From JALOOE01 sp964423545 (GTDB lineage Bacteria; Chloroflexota; Anaerolineae; CG2-30-64-16), in the NCBI GenBank assembly GCA_964423545.1, contig CAYRFV010000170.1, forward strand, positions 1-12,242: a stretch of DNA of 12,242 bases. Direction: 5' to 3'. The translations under genes were made by a program, and so were the position numbers. Shown in pieces: positions 5,140 through 12,242 of the stretch (the stretch's first letter is position 1; each line of letters opens with the position of its first letter). The notes below the pieces were generated by a model. That model ran no database searches and was not told the origin of the DNA. It saw only the letters and a program-made list of their open reading frames with translations.

Positions 5140-6519
5140 CTACTTCAGGATGTAATAGGTCCCTTTTTTATCCCCGATCTTCATCAGCAGCCCTTTTTCC
5201 ACCAGATCGTTGAGGTCGAGGCGCAGCGTCTCGGGCGAGACGTCGGGGCACAGCTCGTGATACTCGCGGTTGGTGATGCGGCCGCTTTCCTTGAGGTATT
5301 GGATCGCCCGAATCTGCCGCTCGTTCATGCCGGTCGCCCATTCGGGGATGGCGCGGCGCGGCTCCGCGACGACCCCGCGGCGCAGGATGACGGTGAAGGA
5401 ATAGGGGGTCGCGCGAAATTCCGGCTGTGGATGTCCGGCCTGCACCATCTCCTCGATCATGCGATCGATGCCCAGGCCGAGCTGCTCGATGTAGCCCCAC
5501 TCGAACAGGCCGTTCACCAGCCGCGGGTTGCGGGAGAAGTGCTCCTCGATGATGTTGTCCAGGGTGATATAGCCGGGCAGCCCGCCCGGGCTGCTGATCT
5601 CCAGCCGGTCGTCGAACTGGCGCACTTCGACCCGCTTGCCCGATAGTCGATAGTCGCGGTGGCAGACCGCGTTGACGAGCGCCTCGCGCACTGCGAAGAG
5701 CGGATAGACGTGCTTGTCTTCCCGCTTCAATCCGCGCACCACTGCCTCGCCGCGCATCTCTTGCAGCAGGATCGCCCAGCACCCCTCGATGACGCGCGCC
5801 AGCCCGCCGCTGAAGTCCTCCCGGCGGGTGTAAATCAGTTGCCCGGGCAGGCCGCGCGGCTCCGTGCCGGCGAAGCGCACGTAGACCAGGCCGCTCTGCG
5901 GCAGGTAGAACTGCGGCTCGCGACCGAAGAGCAGCATGCCGGCCACGGTGGGACGCCCTTCCGGCTTCAACGCGCCGATTCCCACCAGCAGCTCGTCAAC
6001 CGTCTGGCCCGGATCGCGGCCCAGCCGCGCCGCGCGCCGGTGGAGGAAGTCCTGGATGACCTCCTCGTCCAGGTCCGCGCGGCCTGCCCCGGCGACCGTC
6101 TCCTGCTCGAAGTCGCCGGTCGCCTTGGTGGCCGCCAGAAAGCTGATCTTGCCGCCATCGAGCACCTCGTTGCCCTCGTGCGATCGCACGAGCACGCGGC
6201 CATCGGTCAGCGAGTGCAGCTCCGTGCTGCGCGGCACATGGATTCCCACCACCAGGCCGTCGCGGGCCTCGAACCGCTCCCATTCGGTGCGCACCAGCGG
6301 CCGCGACTGCGCGAGCGCAGCCCGCAGCAGATTCTCTGCGTCCTCCGCCTGCAGCCCGCCCACGGCATTGCCCTGCGCATCCGAGCCGAGCAGCACGGCG
6401 CCGCCGTCGCCGTTGGCGAACGCGACCAACGTCTCCGCCAAGCGGTCGACCGATGGCTCGCTCATGACTTCCAGTTGCAGGCCGACGCCGCGGCGGAGCA
6501 GGCTCGATAGCGACATCAT
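5140..6519 (-). CDS. AlbA_2/Schlafen-type DNA-binding and ATPase-domain transcriptional regulator
   Basis: This is a putative transcriptional regulator of the group annotated as RecG-like or AlbA_2 (Schlafen) proteins. In the 459-residue product from ATG 6519, residues about 15-135 form the AlbA_2 domain, seen in ETLVAFANGDGGAVLLGSD. The canonical acidic-Lys motif before it reads LQLEVM here and lacks the usual Lys. A middle linker follows (150-255). Next is a GHKL-like HATPase_c_4 domain with VREALVNAVCHRDY (277-290), EISSPGGLPG (307-316) and EQLGLGIDRMIEEM (345-358). The final 60 residues (ERQIRAIQYLKESGRITNREY, then SPETLRLDLNDLVEKGLL) are a DeoR-like winged helix. The frame is open further to a GTG at 6558, but that start lies inside the inverted repeat at 6530-6570, so ATG 6519 (or the adjacent ATG 6516) is preferred. 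The Shine-Dalgarno is weak. Targets are unknown; autoregulation through the repeat is possible. Confidence 0.8.
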   Translation of the reverse strand: MMSLSSLLRRGVGLQLEVMSEPSVDRLAETLVAFANGDGGAVLLGSDAQGNAVGGLQAEDAENLLRAALAQSRPLVRTEWERFEARDGLVVGIHVPRSTELHSLTDGRVLVRSHEGNEVLDGGKISFLAATKATGDFEQETVAGAGRADLDEEVIQDFLHRRAARLGRDPGQTVDELLVGIGALKPEGRPTVAGMLLFGREPQFYLPQSGLVYVRFAGTEPRGLPGQLIYTRREDFSGGLARVIEGCWAILLQEMRGEAVVRGLKREDKHVYPLFAVREALVNAVCHRDYRLSGKRVEVRQFDDRLEISSPGGLPGYITLDNIIEEHFSRNPRLVNGLFEWGYIEQLGLGIDRMIEEMVQAGHPQPEFRATPYSFTVILRRGVVAEPRRAIPEWATGMNERQIRAIQYLKESGRITNREYHELCPDVSPETLRLDLNDLVEKGLLMKIGDKKGTYYILK

Positions 6520-6529
6520 CTCAGTCAGG

Positions 6530-6570
6530 CCGGGCCATGGGGTGCGGACCGGCAGCACCCCATGGCCCGG
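6530..6570. repeat. Perfect 16-bp inverted repeat upstream of the AlbA/Schlafen regulator
   Basis: CCGGGCCATGGGGTGC at 6530-6545 is repeated inverted at 6555-6570 with a 9-base spacer. The right edge of the hairpin, read on the minus strand, ends 10 bases before the ATG at 6519. No T tract follows on the minus strand, so it is not a standard terminator of the coiled-coil operon. It is a candidate operator for the regulator or an RNA hairpin that limits its translation. Confidence 0.7.
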
Positions 6571-6648
6571 GAGGGTGAAAGAGCCACGGCCTGCCCGGTC
6601 GCAGGAAGGATGACTTCCGGCGGGGAGCAGGCCGCGGCCGCGCCGGCG

Positions 6649-9336
6649 TCAGGATTGTTTCGACTGCTTCTCCGCCAGGAGCACCCTGGCCTCGGTCAGC
6701 CACTGGCCGAAGTCAGGCGTCTGCATGTGCGGTGCGTGAATGATCTCGGCCAGGTCCGCGATGCTCGTCTCGACCAGCTGCTCGTAAGTGCAGATGCCCG
6801 CTTCGTAGAGGCGCTGCTCATACACCTTGCCGATCCCCGACAGCGGCTCGAAGTCGTCGACATGATCGCCGTCCCAGATGCAGCCCACCGTGTTGGTCTC
6901 GCGGGCGAGCCGCGTCGCCTCGGCGCGAATGCCGTCGTAGTACACCTCTTGGGCCCGCAGATCGGTCAGTTGGAGTATCTGGAGCAGCTCGTCGTTGGTG
7001 AGGTTGGCCAGCTCCCAGAACGCGCCGACGCCGGCGTTGAAGAGCCGCTGTTGGCGCACTGAGCCGATGCCGATTACCTGCGATAGCCCCTGCACCTTGG
7101 GCGAGAGGTACGGCTGGACCCCCAGCACCAGGGAGGCGCCGGCCGCGCGCGTCTTGAACTGCGGCCGTCCTGCAAGGGAGCTGGCAACGGCCATGGCGTC
7201 CTGGAGCGGCTCCGATGCGGCGACGCGGCCCTGGAGCGCTGCGAGCTCCGCCTCGCGTGCGGCCAGCGCATCTTGCAGCGAGCTAACCTGGGCTTGCAGC
7301 TCGGCCAGCTGCGCCTGCGATGCCGCGAGCTCCGACTGCACCGCCTGATGCCCGGCCACCAGGGCCGAAACGCCGGCTGCCAGCGCTACGGCCTTCGCCT
7401 CCGGCTCTGCCGGCGCTGCCGGCGCTGCCGCCTCTGCCGGCTCCGCCGCCTCTGCCGGCGCTGCCTCGCCGGCAGCAACTTCTTCCTCAGGCGCGGCCCC
7501 CTCGGCCGCTGCTGGCAATTGAGCCGCTGCCGGCAATTGGGCCGCTGCCGGCGGTTGGACTACGGACCGCAGTTGGACCGCGGCTGCGTCGATCTGCGTT
7601 TCCACGGCAGCCAGCTTCCCCTCGGCCTCGGCTTTGCCCGACGTCGCGGCGTCCAATTCGGCCTGTAGGCCGGCGACTTGCGCCTGAGCCTCGTCCAGCT
7701 CTTGCTGCTTCTTGTGGTGGCTGGCCACTGCAGCTGCGACCGTGGCGGCGAGGGCGGCTTTCCTGGCTGCGCGGCGTCCCTCCGGCGCTGCGTCGGACTG
7801 CTGTGGCGCCGCTGCTGCTTCTGTGGCTTCGGTGGCAGCCGGCATCTCTTCGGTTGTCAGCGCGCCCAACTCTCCCGCAACCTCGTTGAGCTGCTGTTCC
7901 AGGTCGGCCAATTCGGCATCCGTCTCGGCCTTCGCCGTCTCGGCCGCGTCGAGCTGCGCCTGAAGGTCGGCCAACTGCGCCTGCGTCGCCTCCAGTGCCC
8001 CCTGTTTTTTGTTGATGAGGGCGACCGTGGCTGCGATGCCGGCCGCCAACGCTGCGCGTTTGCTGGCGCGTCGCGTCTGCGGCGTCTCGGGCTGATCCCC
8101 CTCGGGCGGCGCGGCTGCAGCCGCCACGGCAGGCGCCGTCTCGGCAGACGCCGTCTCGGCAGACGCCGTCTCGGCAGACGCCGTCTCGGCAGACGCTGTC
8201 TCGGCAGACGCTGTCTCGGCAGACGCTGTCTCGGCCGGCGCTGCCTGCACAGACGCCGTCTGCACAGACGCCGTCTGCACAGACGCCGTCTCCTCGGCCA
8301 GGAGCGGGCCGATCTCGTTGTTCAGCAGGTCCAGTTGGGCTTCCAGGTCGCTCAGCTCGGCGTCATCTTCGGCTTTGGCCGCGGACACCGCGTCGAACTG
8401 CACTTGGAGATCGGTGAGCTGGACCTTGGACGCGACGAGCGCCGCCTGCTGATCGCGGTTGCGGGCGATGGCGGCAGCCACTGCGGCCGCCAGCGCGGCG
8501 CGCGCGGCCGCGCGGCGCGCTGGCGGCGTCTCAGCCTGTGCGGCGACGGCTTCCGCTTCCGTTACGGCGGCTTCTGCCAGCGGTGACTCAGCGGCATCCG
8601 TCTGCGGTGGCGCAGCGGCTTCTGCCAGCGGTGGCGCAGCGACTGCCTCCCCCTCAGGGGCCTCCGGCGCGCCGGCTTCAGCCTGGGCCGTGGCGTCTGC
8701 CGGCGCGGCGGTCTCGGCCCCCACCGCGCCGGCGCCGAGTGAAGACCGCAAGTCGCTCTCTAGGCCGGTCAGTTGCTGCTCGATGGCATCGAGCTCGGCC
8801 GCAGCAGCATCGAACTGGGCCTGCAGCGCTTCGATCCGGGCCTGCCCGTCGGCCAGCGCCGCCTCCAGCGCCGCCTTGTCGCCCGTCAGCCCTTCGAGTT
8901 GGCGGTTCAGATCGGCAATCTGCGCATCCAGCCCCGCCGCGTCGGACTCGGCTGCCGACCTGGCGCTTGCGGCCGTTTCGAGTTGCCCTCGGAGATCCTG
9001 GATCTGGCGCTCCTGTTCCGTCGCCTGCGCTTCGAGCCGCGCACTCTGCTCTTTGGCCTGCTCGAGTTCGGCGCGCAGCAGCCTCAGATCCGGCAGGGCC
9101 TGGCCCGCGCGGGCAGCCTGCACCCATTCGGGCGGCAGCATCGACAGGGCAGCCAGCACCTCGTCGTACTCATGGTTGCGCTTCTGCAAGGCAGTCGCCA
9201 GTTGCGCGCCGGCTGCCGTCAGGAAGCTCAGGCTGGTGCGCATCGCCGGCAGGTCGGCCCGGTTTGCCTTGGCCAGGATCTCGCTGACGCCCCGCGCGGC
9301 CGTTTCGTCGTTTGGAGTTTGAGGCAAGGATTCCAT
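6649..9336 (-). CDS. Large modular coiled-coil protein with C-terminal tandem helix-hairpin-helix domains
   Basis: This is an 895-residue Ala/Glu/Gln-rich protein with no signal peptide. Residues 1-80 form a helical head that lacks repeats. Residues 84-196 are a long coiled coil. Four related modules follow at about 273-350, 421-499, 520-590 and 646-709. Each has an Ala-rich helix beginning RRAA or KAAL, then a coil of the type AQAQLADLQAQLDAA, KAE.DAEL and LE.QL. The modules are separated by Ala/Pro/Glu linkers, one of which consists of ETASA and QTASV pentapeptides (about 350-402). Residues 742-890 hold two helix-hairpin-helix-like repeats (VIGIGSVRQQRLFNAGV and PLSGIGKVYEQRLYEAGI), a fold that usually contacts nucleic acid backbones. 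The start has a good Shine-Dalgarno (AGGAGAGAG, complement of 9341-9349). It begins 23 bases after the membrane-anchored coiled-coil gene and is surely co-transcribed with it. Role unknown; a structural link between DNA and the partner protein is inference. Confidence 0.75.
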   Translation of the reverse strand: MESLPQTPNDETAARGVSEILAKANRADLPAMRTSLSFLTAAGAQLATALQKRNHEYDEVLAALSMLPPEWVQAARAGQALPDLRLLRAELEQAKEQSARLEAQATEQERQIQDLRGQLETAASARSAAESDAAGLDAQIADLNRQLEGLTGDKAALEAALADGQARIEALQAQFDAAAAELDAIEQQLTGLESDLRSSLGAGAVGAETAAPADATAQAEAGAPEAPEGEAVAAPPLAEAAAPPQTDAAESPLAEAAVTEAEAVAAQAETPPARRAAARAALAAAVAAAIARNRDQQAALVASKVQLTDLQVQFDAVSAAKAEDDAELSDLEAQLDLLNNEIGPLLAEETASVQTASVQTASVQAAPAETASAETASAETASAETASAETASAETASAETAPAVAAAAAPPEGDQPETPQTRRASKRAALAAGIAATVALINKKQGALEATQAQLADLQAQLDAAETAKAETDAELADLEQQLNEVAGELGALTTEEMPAATEATEAAAAPQQSDAAPEGRRAARKAALAATVAAAVASHHKKQQELDEAQAQVAGLQAELDAATSGKAEAEGKLAAVETQIDAAAVQLRSVVQPPAAAQLPAAAQLPAAAEGAAPEEEVAAGEAAPAEAAEPAEAAAPAAPAEPEAKAVALAAGVSALVAGHQAVQSELAASQAQLAELQAQVSSLQDALAAREAELAALQGRVAASEPLQDAMAVASSLAGRPQFKTRAAGASLVLGVQPYLSPKVQGLSQVIGIGSVRQQRLFNAGVGAFWELANLTNDELLQILQLTDLRAQEVYYDGIRAEATRLARETNTVGCIWDGDHVDDFEPLSGIGKVYEQRLYEAGICTYEQLVETSIADLAEIIHAPHMQTPDFGQWLTEARVLLAEKQSKQS
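7505..7558. repeat. Three 18-bp tandem repeats inside the coiled-coil gene
   Basis: The units start at 7505, 7523 and 7541. The middle unit is GCCGCTGCCGGCAATTGG and its neighbours differ by a few bases. On the minus strand they encode PAAAQL-type hexapeptides in the linker between the third and fourth coiled-coil modules (about residues 594-611). The flanking linker is built from the same Ala, Pro and Glu residues. Confidence 0.75.
8138..8287. repeat. 15-bp tandem repeat array (10 units) encoding a pentapeptide linker
   Basis: Ten consecutive 15-base units run from 8138. Units 1-6 are GTCTCGGCAGACGCC or its GCT-ending version. Unit 7 is altered (GGCCGGCGCT). Units 8-10 carry TGCACA in place of TCGGCA. 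On the minus strand they encode ETASA repeats and QTASV repeats. The unit length is a multiple of three, so gain or loss of units keeps the frame, and the near-identity at DNA level indicates recent slippage. Confidence 0.9.
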
Positions 9337-9359
9337 TTTTCTCTCTCCTGCGCCCGAGC

Positions 9360-10133
9360 TCAGCGAAGCGCGACCTTGCCCGCCTTCATCGTCTCGACCT
9401 CGGCCTGGAGCGCTGCGATTTGGCGATTGGCCTGGTTGAGGGACTCTTCCTTCATGCGCAGCATCGTGGCCGTCAGAAGCGCCAGCTCGCCGGCGACTTC
9501 GCCGCGCGCGTTGTGCATTTTGCTTTCCAACTCCTGGTTCAGGGAGGTGAGCGCAACGACATCACGGCGCAGTTGGCCCAGCTCCGACTGAGTGGTCGTC
9601 AGGAGGTTCTGATGCTCGATCAGCTCGCGCTGCAGGGTGACGGCGCGCAAATAGGCTTCGTTGAGCGCCACTTCCTTGTCCGCAAGCGATTTGGATGCTG
9701 CTGCCAGCTCTTTCCTGGTCTGCGCCAGGTCGATCGAAGTGGATTCGAGGTTGGCCGTGAGAACGTCGCGTTCTTGCTGCAATTGCGCATAGTCGGCCTG
9801 CAGCGTTCCCAGGGCGCTTGCGTTCGCGCTGAGCTGCTCAGTGTGCGCAGCCTTCTCGGCCTGGAGCGCAATCAAGGCAGTCTCCTGGTCGGCCGCCTTG
9901 GCCTGCGCCTGCGCCGCATCTGCCTGGGCCGCCTTGAGCTCCCCTTCCAGCCTCTGCATCTGTGACCTGGCCTGGTTCAGGCTCGAGTTGGCGTTAGTCA
10001 GCTTGGAATCGAGATCCTGGATGTTGGCCTGGGTGACTTTTGCGCGATTGCGGAAGATCAGCCACGTGATGAACCATCCCACAATCAGGCCGGCGATCAA
10101 CCCAACAAGCAGAGATTGTGTGTCGAGAGTCAT
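9360..10133 (-). CDS. Membrane-anchored coiled-coil protein
   Basis: This is a 257-residue protein with one N-terminal membrane segment (LLVGLIAGLIVGWFITWLIF, 8-27) followed by RNRAK. That order places the remaining part in the cytoplasm by the positive-inside rule. Residues about 31-250 are a nearly uninterrupted coiled coil, rich in Ala, Gln, Leu and Glu with heptad spacing. There is no enzymatic motif and I cannot assign it to a named family. The start at ATG 10133 is supported by GGAGGAGG (complement of 10140-10147) six bases upstream. It is the first gene of a two-gene operon with the 895-residue coiled-coil protein, driven from the promoter at 10177-10205. A role as a membrane platform for the second protein is inference. 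Confidence 0.78.
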   Translation of the reverse strand: MTLDTQSLLVGLIAGLIVGWFITWLIFRNRAKVTQANIQDLDSKLTNANSSLNQARSQMQRLEGELKAAQADAAQAQAKAADQETALIALQAEKAAHTEQLSANASALGTLQADYAQLQQERDVLTANLESTSIDLAQTRKELAAASKSLADKEVALNEAYLRAVTLQRELIEHQNLLTTTQSELGQLRRDVVALTSLNQELESKMHNARGEVAGELALLTATMLRMKEESLNQANRQIAALQAEVETMKAGKVALR

Positions 10134-10176
10134 AGGTGTCCTCCTCCAAGAGTGATGAGAGCTGGTGTCCGGATGC

Positions 10177-10205
10177 AGTGTAGCAGGCGCCGCGTCTGGC
10201 GTCGA
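10177..10205 (-). promoter_or_regulatory. Promoter of the coiled-coil operon, extended -10
   Basis: Read on the minus strand, TCGACG (complement of 10200-10205) and TACACT (complement of 10177-10182) are separated by 17 bases, and TGC precedes the -10 box. Transcription would start near 10170, giving a leader of about 37 nt up to ATG 10133 that contains the GGAGGAGG ribosome site. This suggests the operon is expressed independently of gyrA. Confidence 0.5.
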
Positions 10206-10241
10206 TCCGGTCTGATGGTCGCCTTCCCCTGGTCTTCAAAG

Positions 10242-10265
10242 GGCGTCCGAACGGCCACCGACGCC
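10242..10265 (-). terminator. Weak hairpin after gyrA
   Basis: Behind the gyrA stop, GGCGTC (complement of 10260-10265) can pair with GACGCC (complement of 10242-10247) across a 12-base loop. CTTT follows on the minus strand. The stem is short and the T tract minimal, so it is a poor intrinsic terminator. No better candidate is seen between 10206 and 10315. Confidence 0.25.
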
Positions 10266-10315
10266 ATCACGACCCTGCGCGCATGCTGCACGCGAGATGG
10301 GCAGTCCGACAGGCG

Positions 10316-12242
10316 CTATTCTACACCACCTGCCTCGTTTTCGACAACCGCCAATTCGGCGTTCGCGCCATCGCTGACGTCGGGAGCCGGCTGCAGCGTT
10401 GCCGAGACGTCGGTGGAGGGCCGCGGCTTGGCGTCGGCGTTCGGTCTGCGCCGCGGCGCGCTCCTCAGCGGTTCGGCCGCCTCGGCCTGGGCGATGATGG
10501 TAGCCGCCAGGCGCGCCATTGCGGCCACGGTGTCGCCGTCATCCAGGTTGACAATGCGCACCCCTCGCGTCATCCGGCCCATCTGGCTGATGGCGCCCAC
10601 CGGAGTGCGCAGCGCGACGCCGTTCGAAGTGATCACCGAGACCTGGTCGTTGGGCTGGACGACGTGCGCCGCGGCGACCTTGCCGGTCTCATCGACGCGA
10701 TCGTGCGCCAGCGCCCATTGGCCGCCGGTGTTGCGGCCGTGCGGCGAAAACTCCGTCAGGGGCGTCCGTTTGCCGTAGCCGTGCTGCGTGATGACCAGTA
10801 GATCGCCATCCGGCTCCACCACGTCGAAGCTGGCGATGATGTCATCCTTGCCCAACTGAATGGCCCACACCCCGGCGGCGACGCGCCCCATGGCGCGCAC
10901 CTCGGTTTCGACGAAGCGCAGCGCACGGCCGCCGGCGGTCACGATGATGAACTCTTGCTTGCCCGCGGTGAGGCGCGCCCAGCCCAATTCGTCGCCCGGC
11001 TCCAGGTTCATGGCGATGATGCCGCTGGGCCGCACCGCTTCGAACTCCTCGAGCCGGACGCGCTTGATCTTGCCCTGGCGGGTGAGCAGTGTAACGTACT
11101 CGGCCTGCTGAAAATCGGGGACCACCAGCAGCGTCGTCACTCGCTCGTCAGCGGTAAGATTGAGCACGTTGACCATCGGCAGGCCTTTGGCGTCTCGGCC
11201 CGCGTCGGGGAGTGCAAAGACCCGCTGGCCGTAGACCCGCCCGCGGTTGGTGAAGAAGAGGACGTGATCCAGTGTGTGAGCGGAGAAGAGGTCAACGACC
11301 TCGTCTTCGCTCTTCGTCCGCATGCCCTGCACCCCGCGCCCCCCGCGCCCCTGCGTCCGATACGCACTTAGCGGCGTGCGCTTGACGTAGCTGCCCTGCG
11401 TCACGCTGATGAGCACCGCTTCCTGGCGGATCAGATCCTCTTCCGAGAAATCCTCGGCGGCCTGGGCCACGATCTGCGTCCGCCGGGCGTCGCCGAACCG
11501 TTCTTTCAGCGCCAGCGCCTCATCCCTGATGACCGCGAGGATGCGCTCCGGATCGGCCAAGAGCGCTTCGTAGTGCTCGATCTGGACGAGAAGCGCATTG
11601 TACTCGTCTTCGATCTTCTGGCGCTCCAGGGCCGCCAGGCGGCGCAACTGCATGTCGAGGATCGCCTGCGCCTGCTTGTCGCTCAATCCGAAGCGCGCGA
11701 TCAGCTTGGTCTTGGCGTCGTCTGCGCTGTCCGCGCCGCGGATGATCGCGATGACCTCATCGAGGAACTGCAGTGCGATGCGCAGCCCCTCCAGGATGTG
11801 AGCACGCTCGCGCGCCTGGCGCAGCAGATACGCAGTGCGCCGGGTGATCACCTCGATGCGGTGCTCCACGTAGTGTTCGAGCGCCCGTTTCAGGCTAAGC
11901 AGTCGCGGCTCGCCGTTCACCAGCGCCAACATATTGACGCCGAAGGTGCTTTGCAGCGGGGTGTACTTGAAGAGTTGATTCAGCACCTTGCGCGGCGCGG
12001 CGCCGCGCTTCAGCTCGATGACGATGTGCATCCCTTTGCGATCCGATTCGTCGCGCAGGTCGCTGATGTCGGGAATGCGCCCCTCGCGCGCCAGCTCGGC
12101 GATGCGCTCCAGCAGGGTCGTCTTGTTGAGCTGGAAAGGGATTTCCGTCACGACGATACGAAAGCGACCGCCGCTCATCTCCTCGATGCGCGTGACCGCC
12201 CGCATGGTGAGCCGGCCTTTCCCGGTGCCATAGGCCAGCTTG
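10316..12242 (-). CDS. gyrA: DNA gyrase subunit A, C-terminal two thirds (N-terminus outside window)
   Basis: GyrA forms the DNA-cleaving and wrapping half of the A2B2 gyrase that introduces negative supercoils using ATP. 641 residues are visible, beginning KLAYGTGKGRLTMRAV at the window edge and ending at TAG 10316-10318. The first part carries the end of the breakage-reunion domain and the coiled-coil arm: EIPFQLNKTTLLERIAEL, IVIELKRGA, FGVNMLALV, LEGLRIAL and QAILDMQLRRL. The active-site tyrosine lies upstream of the window. A six-bladed C-terminal pinwheel domain follows. Its GyrA box reads QGRGGRG (11333-11353), close to the QRRGGKG consensus, which favours GyrA over ParC. The blade motifs include LFFTNRGRVY, LLTRQGKIKRV, IVTAGGRALRF, VITQHGYGKRTPLTEF and VITSNGVALRTPV. 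The last 60 or so residues are a low-complexity, acidic and Pro-rich tail of the kind that varies between species. Internal ATG 12205 is not the start. Confidence 0.95.
   Translation of the reverse strand, partial: KLAYGTGKGRLTMRAVTRIEEMSGGRFRIVVTEIPFQLNKTTLLERIAELAREGRIPDISDLRDESDRKGMHIVIELKRGAAPRKVLNQLFKYTPLQSTFGVNMLALVNGEPRLLSLKRALEHYVEHRIEVITRRTAYLLRQARERAHILEGLRIALQFLDEVIAIIRGADSADDAKTKLIARFGLSDKQAQAILDMQLRRLAALERQKIEDEYNALLVQIEHYEALLADPERILAVIRDEALALKERFGDARRTQIVAQAAEDFSEEDLIRQEAVLISVTQGSYVKRTPLSAYRTQGRGGRGVQGMRTKSEDEVVDLFSAHTLDHVLFFTNRGRVYGQRVFALPDAGRDAKGLPMVNVLNLTADERVTTLLVVPDFQQAEYVTLLTRQGKIKRVRLEEFEAVRPSGIIAMNLEPGDELGWARLTAGKQEFIIVTAGGRALRFVETEVRAMGRVAAGVWAIQLGKDDIIASFDVVEPDGDLLVITQHGYGKRTPLTEFSPHGRNTGGQWALAHDRVDETGKVAAAHVVQPNDQVSVITSNGVALRTPVGAISQMGRMTRGVRIVNLDDGDTVAAMARLAATIIAQAEAAEPLRSAPRRRPNADAKPRPSTDVSATLQPAPDVSDGANAELAVVENEAGGVE

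Noticed and set aside
5659..6613. Plus-strand frames opposite the AlbA/Schlafen regulator
   Set aside because: The minus strand encodes a protein with ordered, recognisable domains. The opposite frames have no motifs and are compositional shadows.
8138..8287. CRISPR array
   Set aside because: The units are 15 bp, contiguous without spacers, multiples of three, and lie inside a coding frame as pentapeptide repeats.
7273..9591. Long plus-strand frames opposite the coiled-coil gene
   Set aside because: They are low-complexity Arg/Cys/Ser/Pro-rich shadows caused by GC-rich codons of the minus-strand gene, without ribosome sites or domain motifs.
12179..12205. ATG at 12205 as the start of gyrA
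   Set aside because: The frame continues to the window edge with GyrA-like residues KLAYGTGKGRLT, and the breakage-reunion domain must lie upstream.

Overview
The window is GC-rich bacterial DNA. It reads as a fragment of a metagenome-assembled or draft genome, because a 10-base assembly gap lies at 1841-1850. The gyrase A C-terminal half, the Ala/Glu-rich coiled-coil proteins ending in helix-hairpin-helix repeats, the ASCH protein and the AlbA/Schlafen-type regulator would fit a Chloroflexota lineage. That placement is a weak inference, since no rRNA or other marker gene is present.

Layout, left to right. (i) 1-312: 3' end of a plus-strand gene, probably a TIM-barrel or glycosidase-like protein. 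(ii) 313-3608: a small, partly eroded defence region. It holds a strong promoter (382-410), a 5' leader with mutually exclusive hairpins (552-636), and a solitary HsdR N-terminal nuclease domain (650-979). A DUF262-DUF1524-DUF4268 GmrSD/SspE-like restriction protein follows, interrupted by the gap (1031-1840 and 1852-3408). The last piece is a fossil of an HsdS C-terminus (about 3433-3537). (iii) 3692-4502: a Phd/YefM-VapC toxin-antitoxin operon with a well-formed promoter and a candidate operator. (iv) 4528-4683: a second, frameshifted vapC remnant that abuts an ASCH-domain gene (4681-5058). (v) 5140-6519, minus strand: an AlbA_2/Schlafen plus ATPase-like domain regulator with a C-terminal winged helix, preceded by a perfect 16-bp inverted repeat. 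(vi) 6649-10133, minus strand: a two-gene operon. It encodes a membrane-anchored coiled-coil protein followed by an 895-residue modular coiled-coil protein that ends in tandem helix-hairpin-helix domains. Its own promoter is at 10177-10205. (vii) 10316-12242, minus strand: gyrA, missing its N-terminal half at the window edge.

Regions ii-iv look like accessory DNA: defence genes, a toxin-antitoxin pair, gene fossils and a probable mis-join. Regions vi-vii look like stable chromosome. Three things deserve a second look. The first is the HSDR_N nuclease domain, which lies in the same frame as the restriction protein and is separated from it by a single stop codon. The second is the gap, which is flanked by two diverged copies of the same 16-codon segment, so the gene shown is probably a composite. 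The third is the coiled-coil pair beside gyrA, which has the architecture expected of a tether between membrane and nucleic acid and which I cannot match to a named system.
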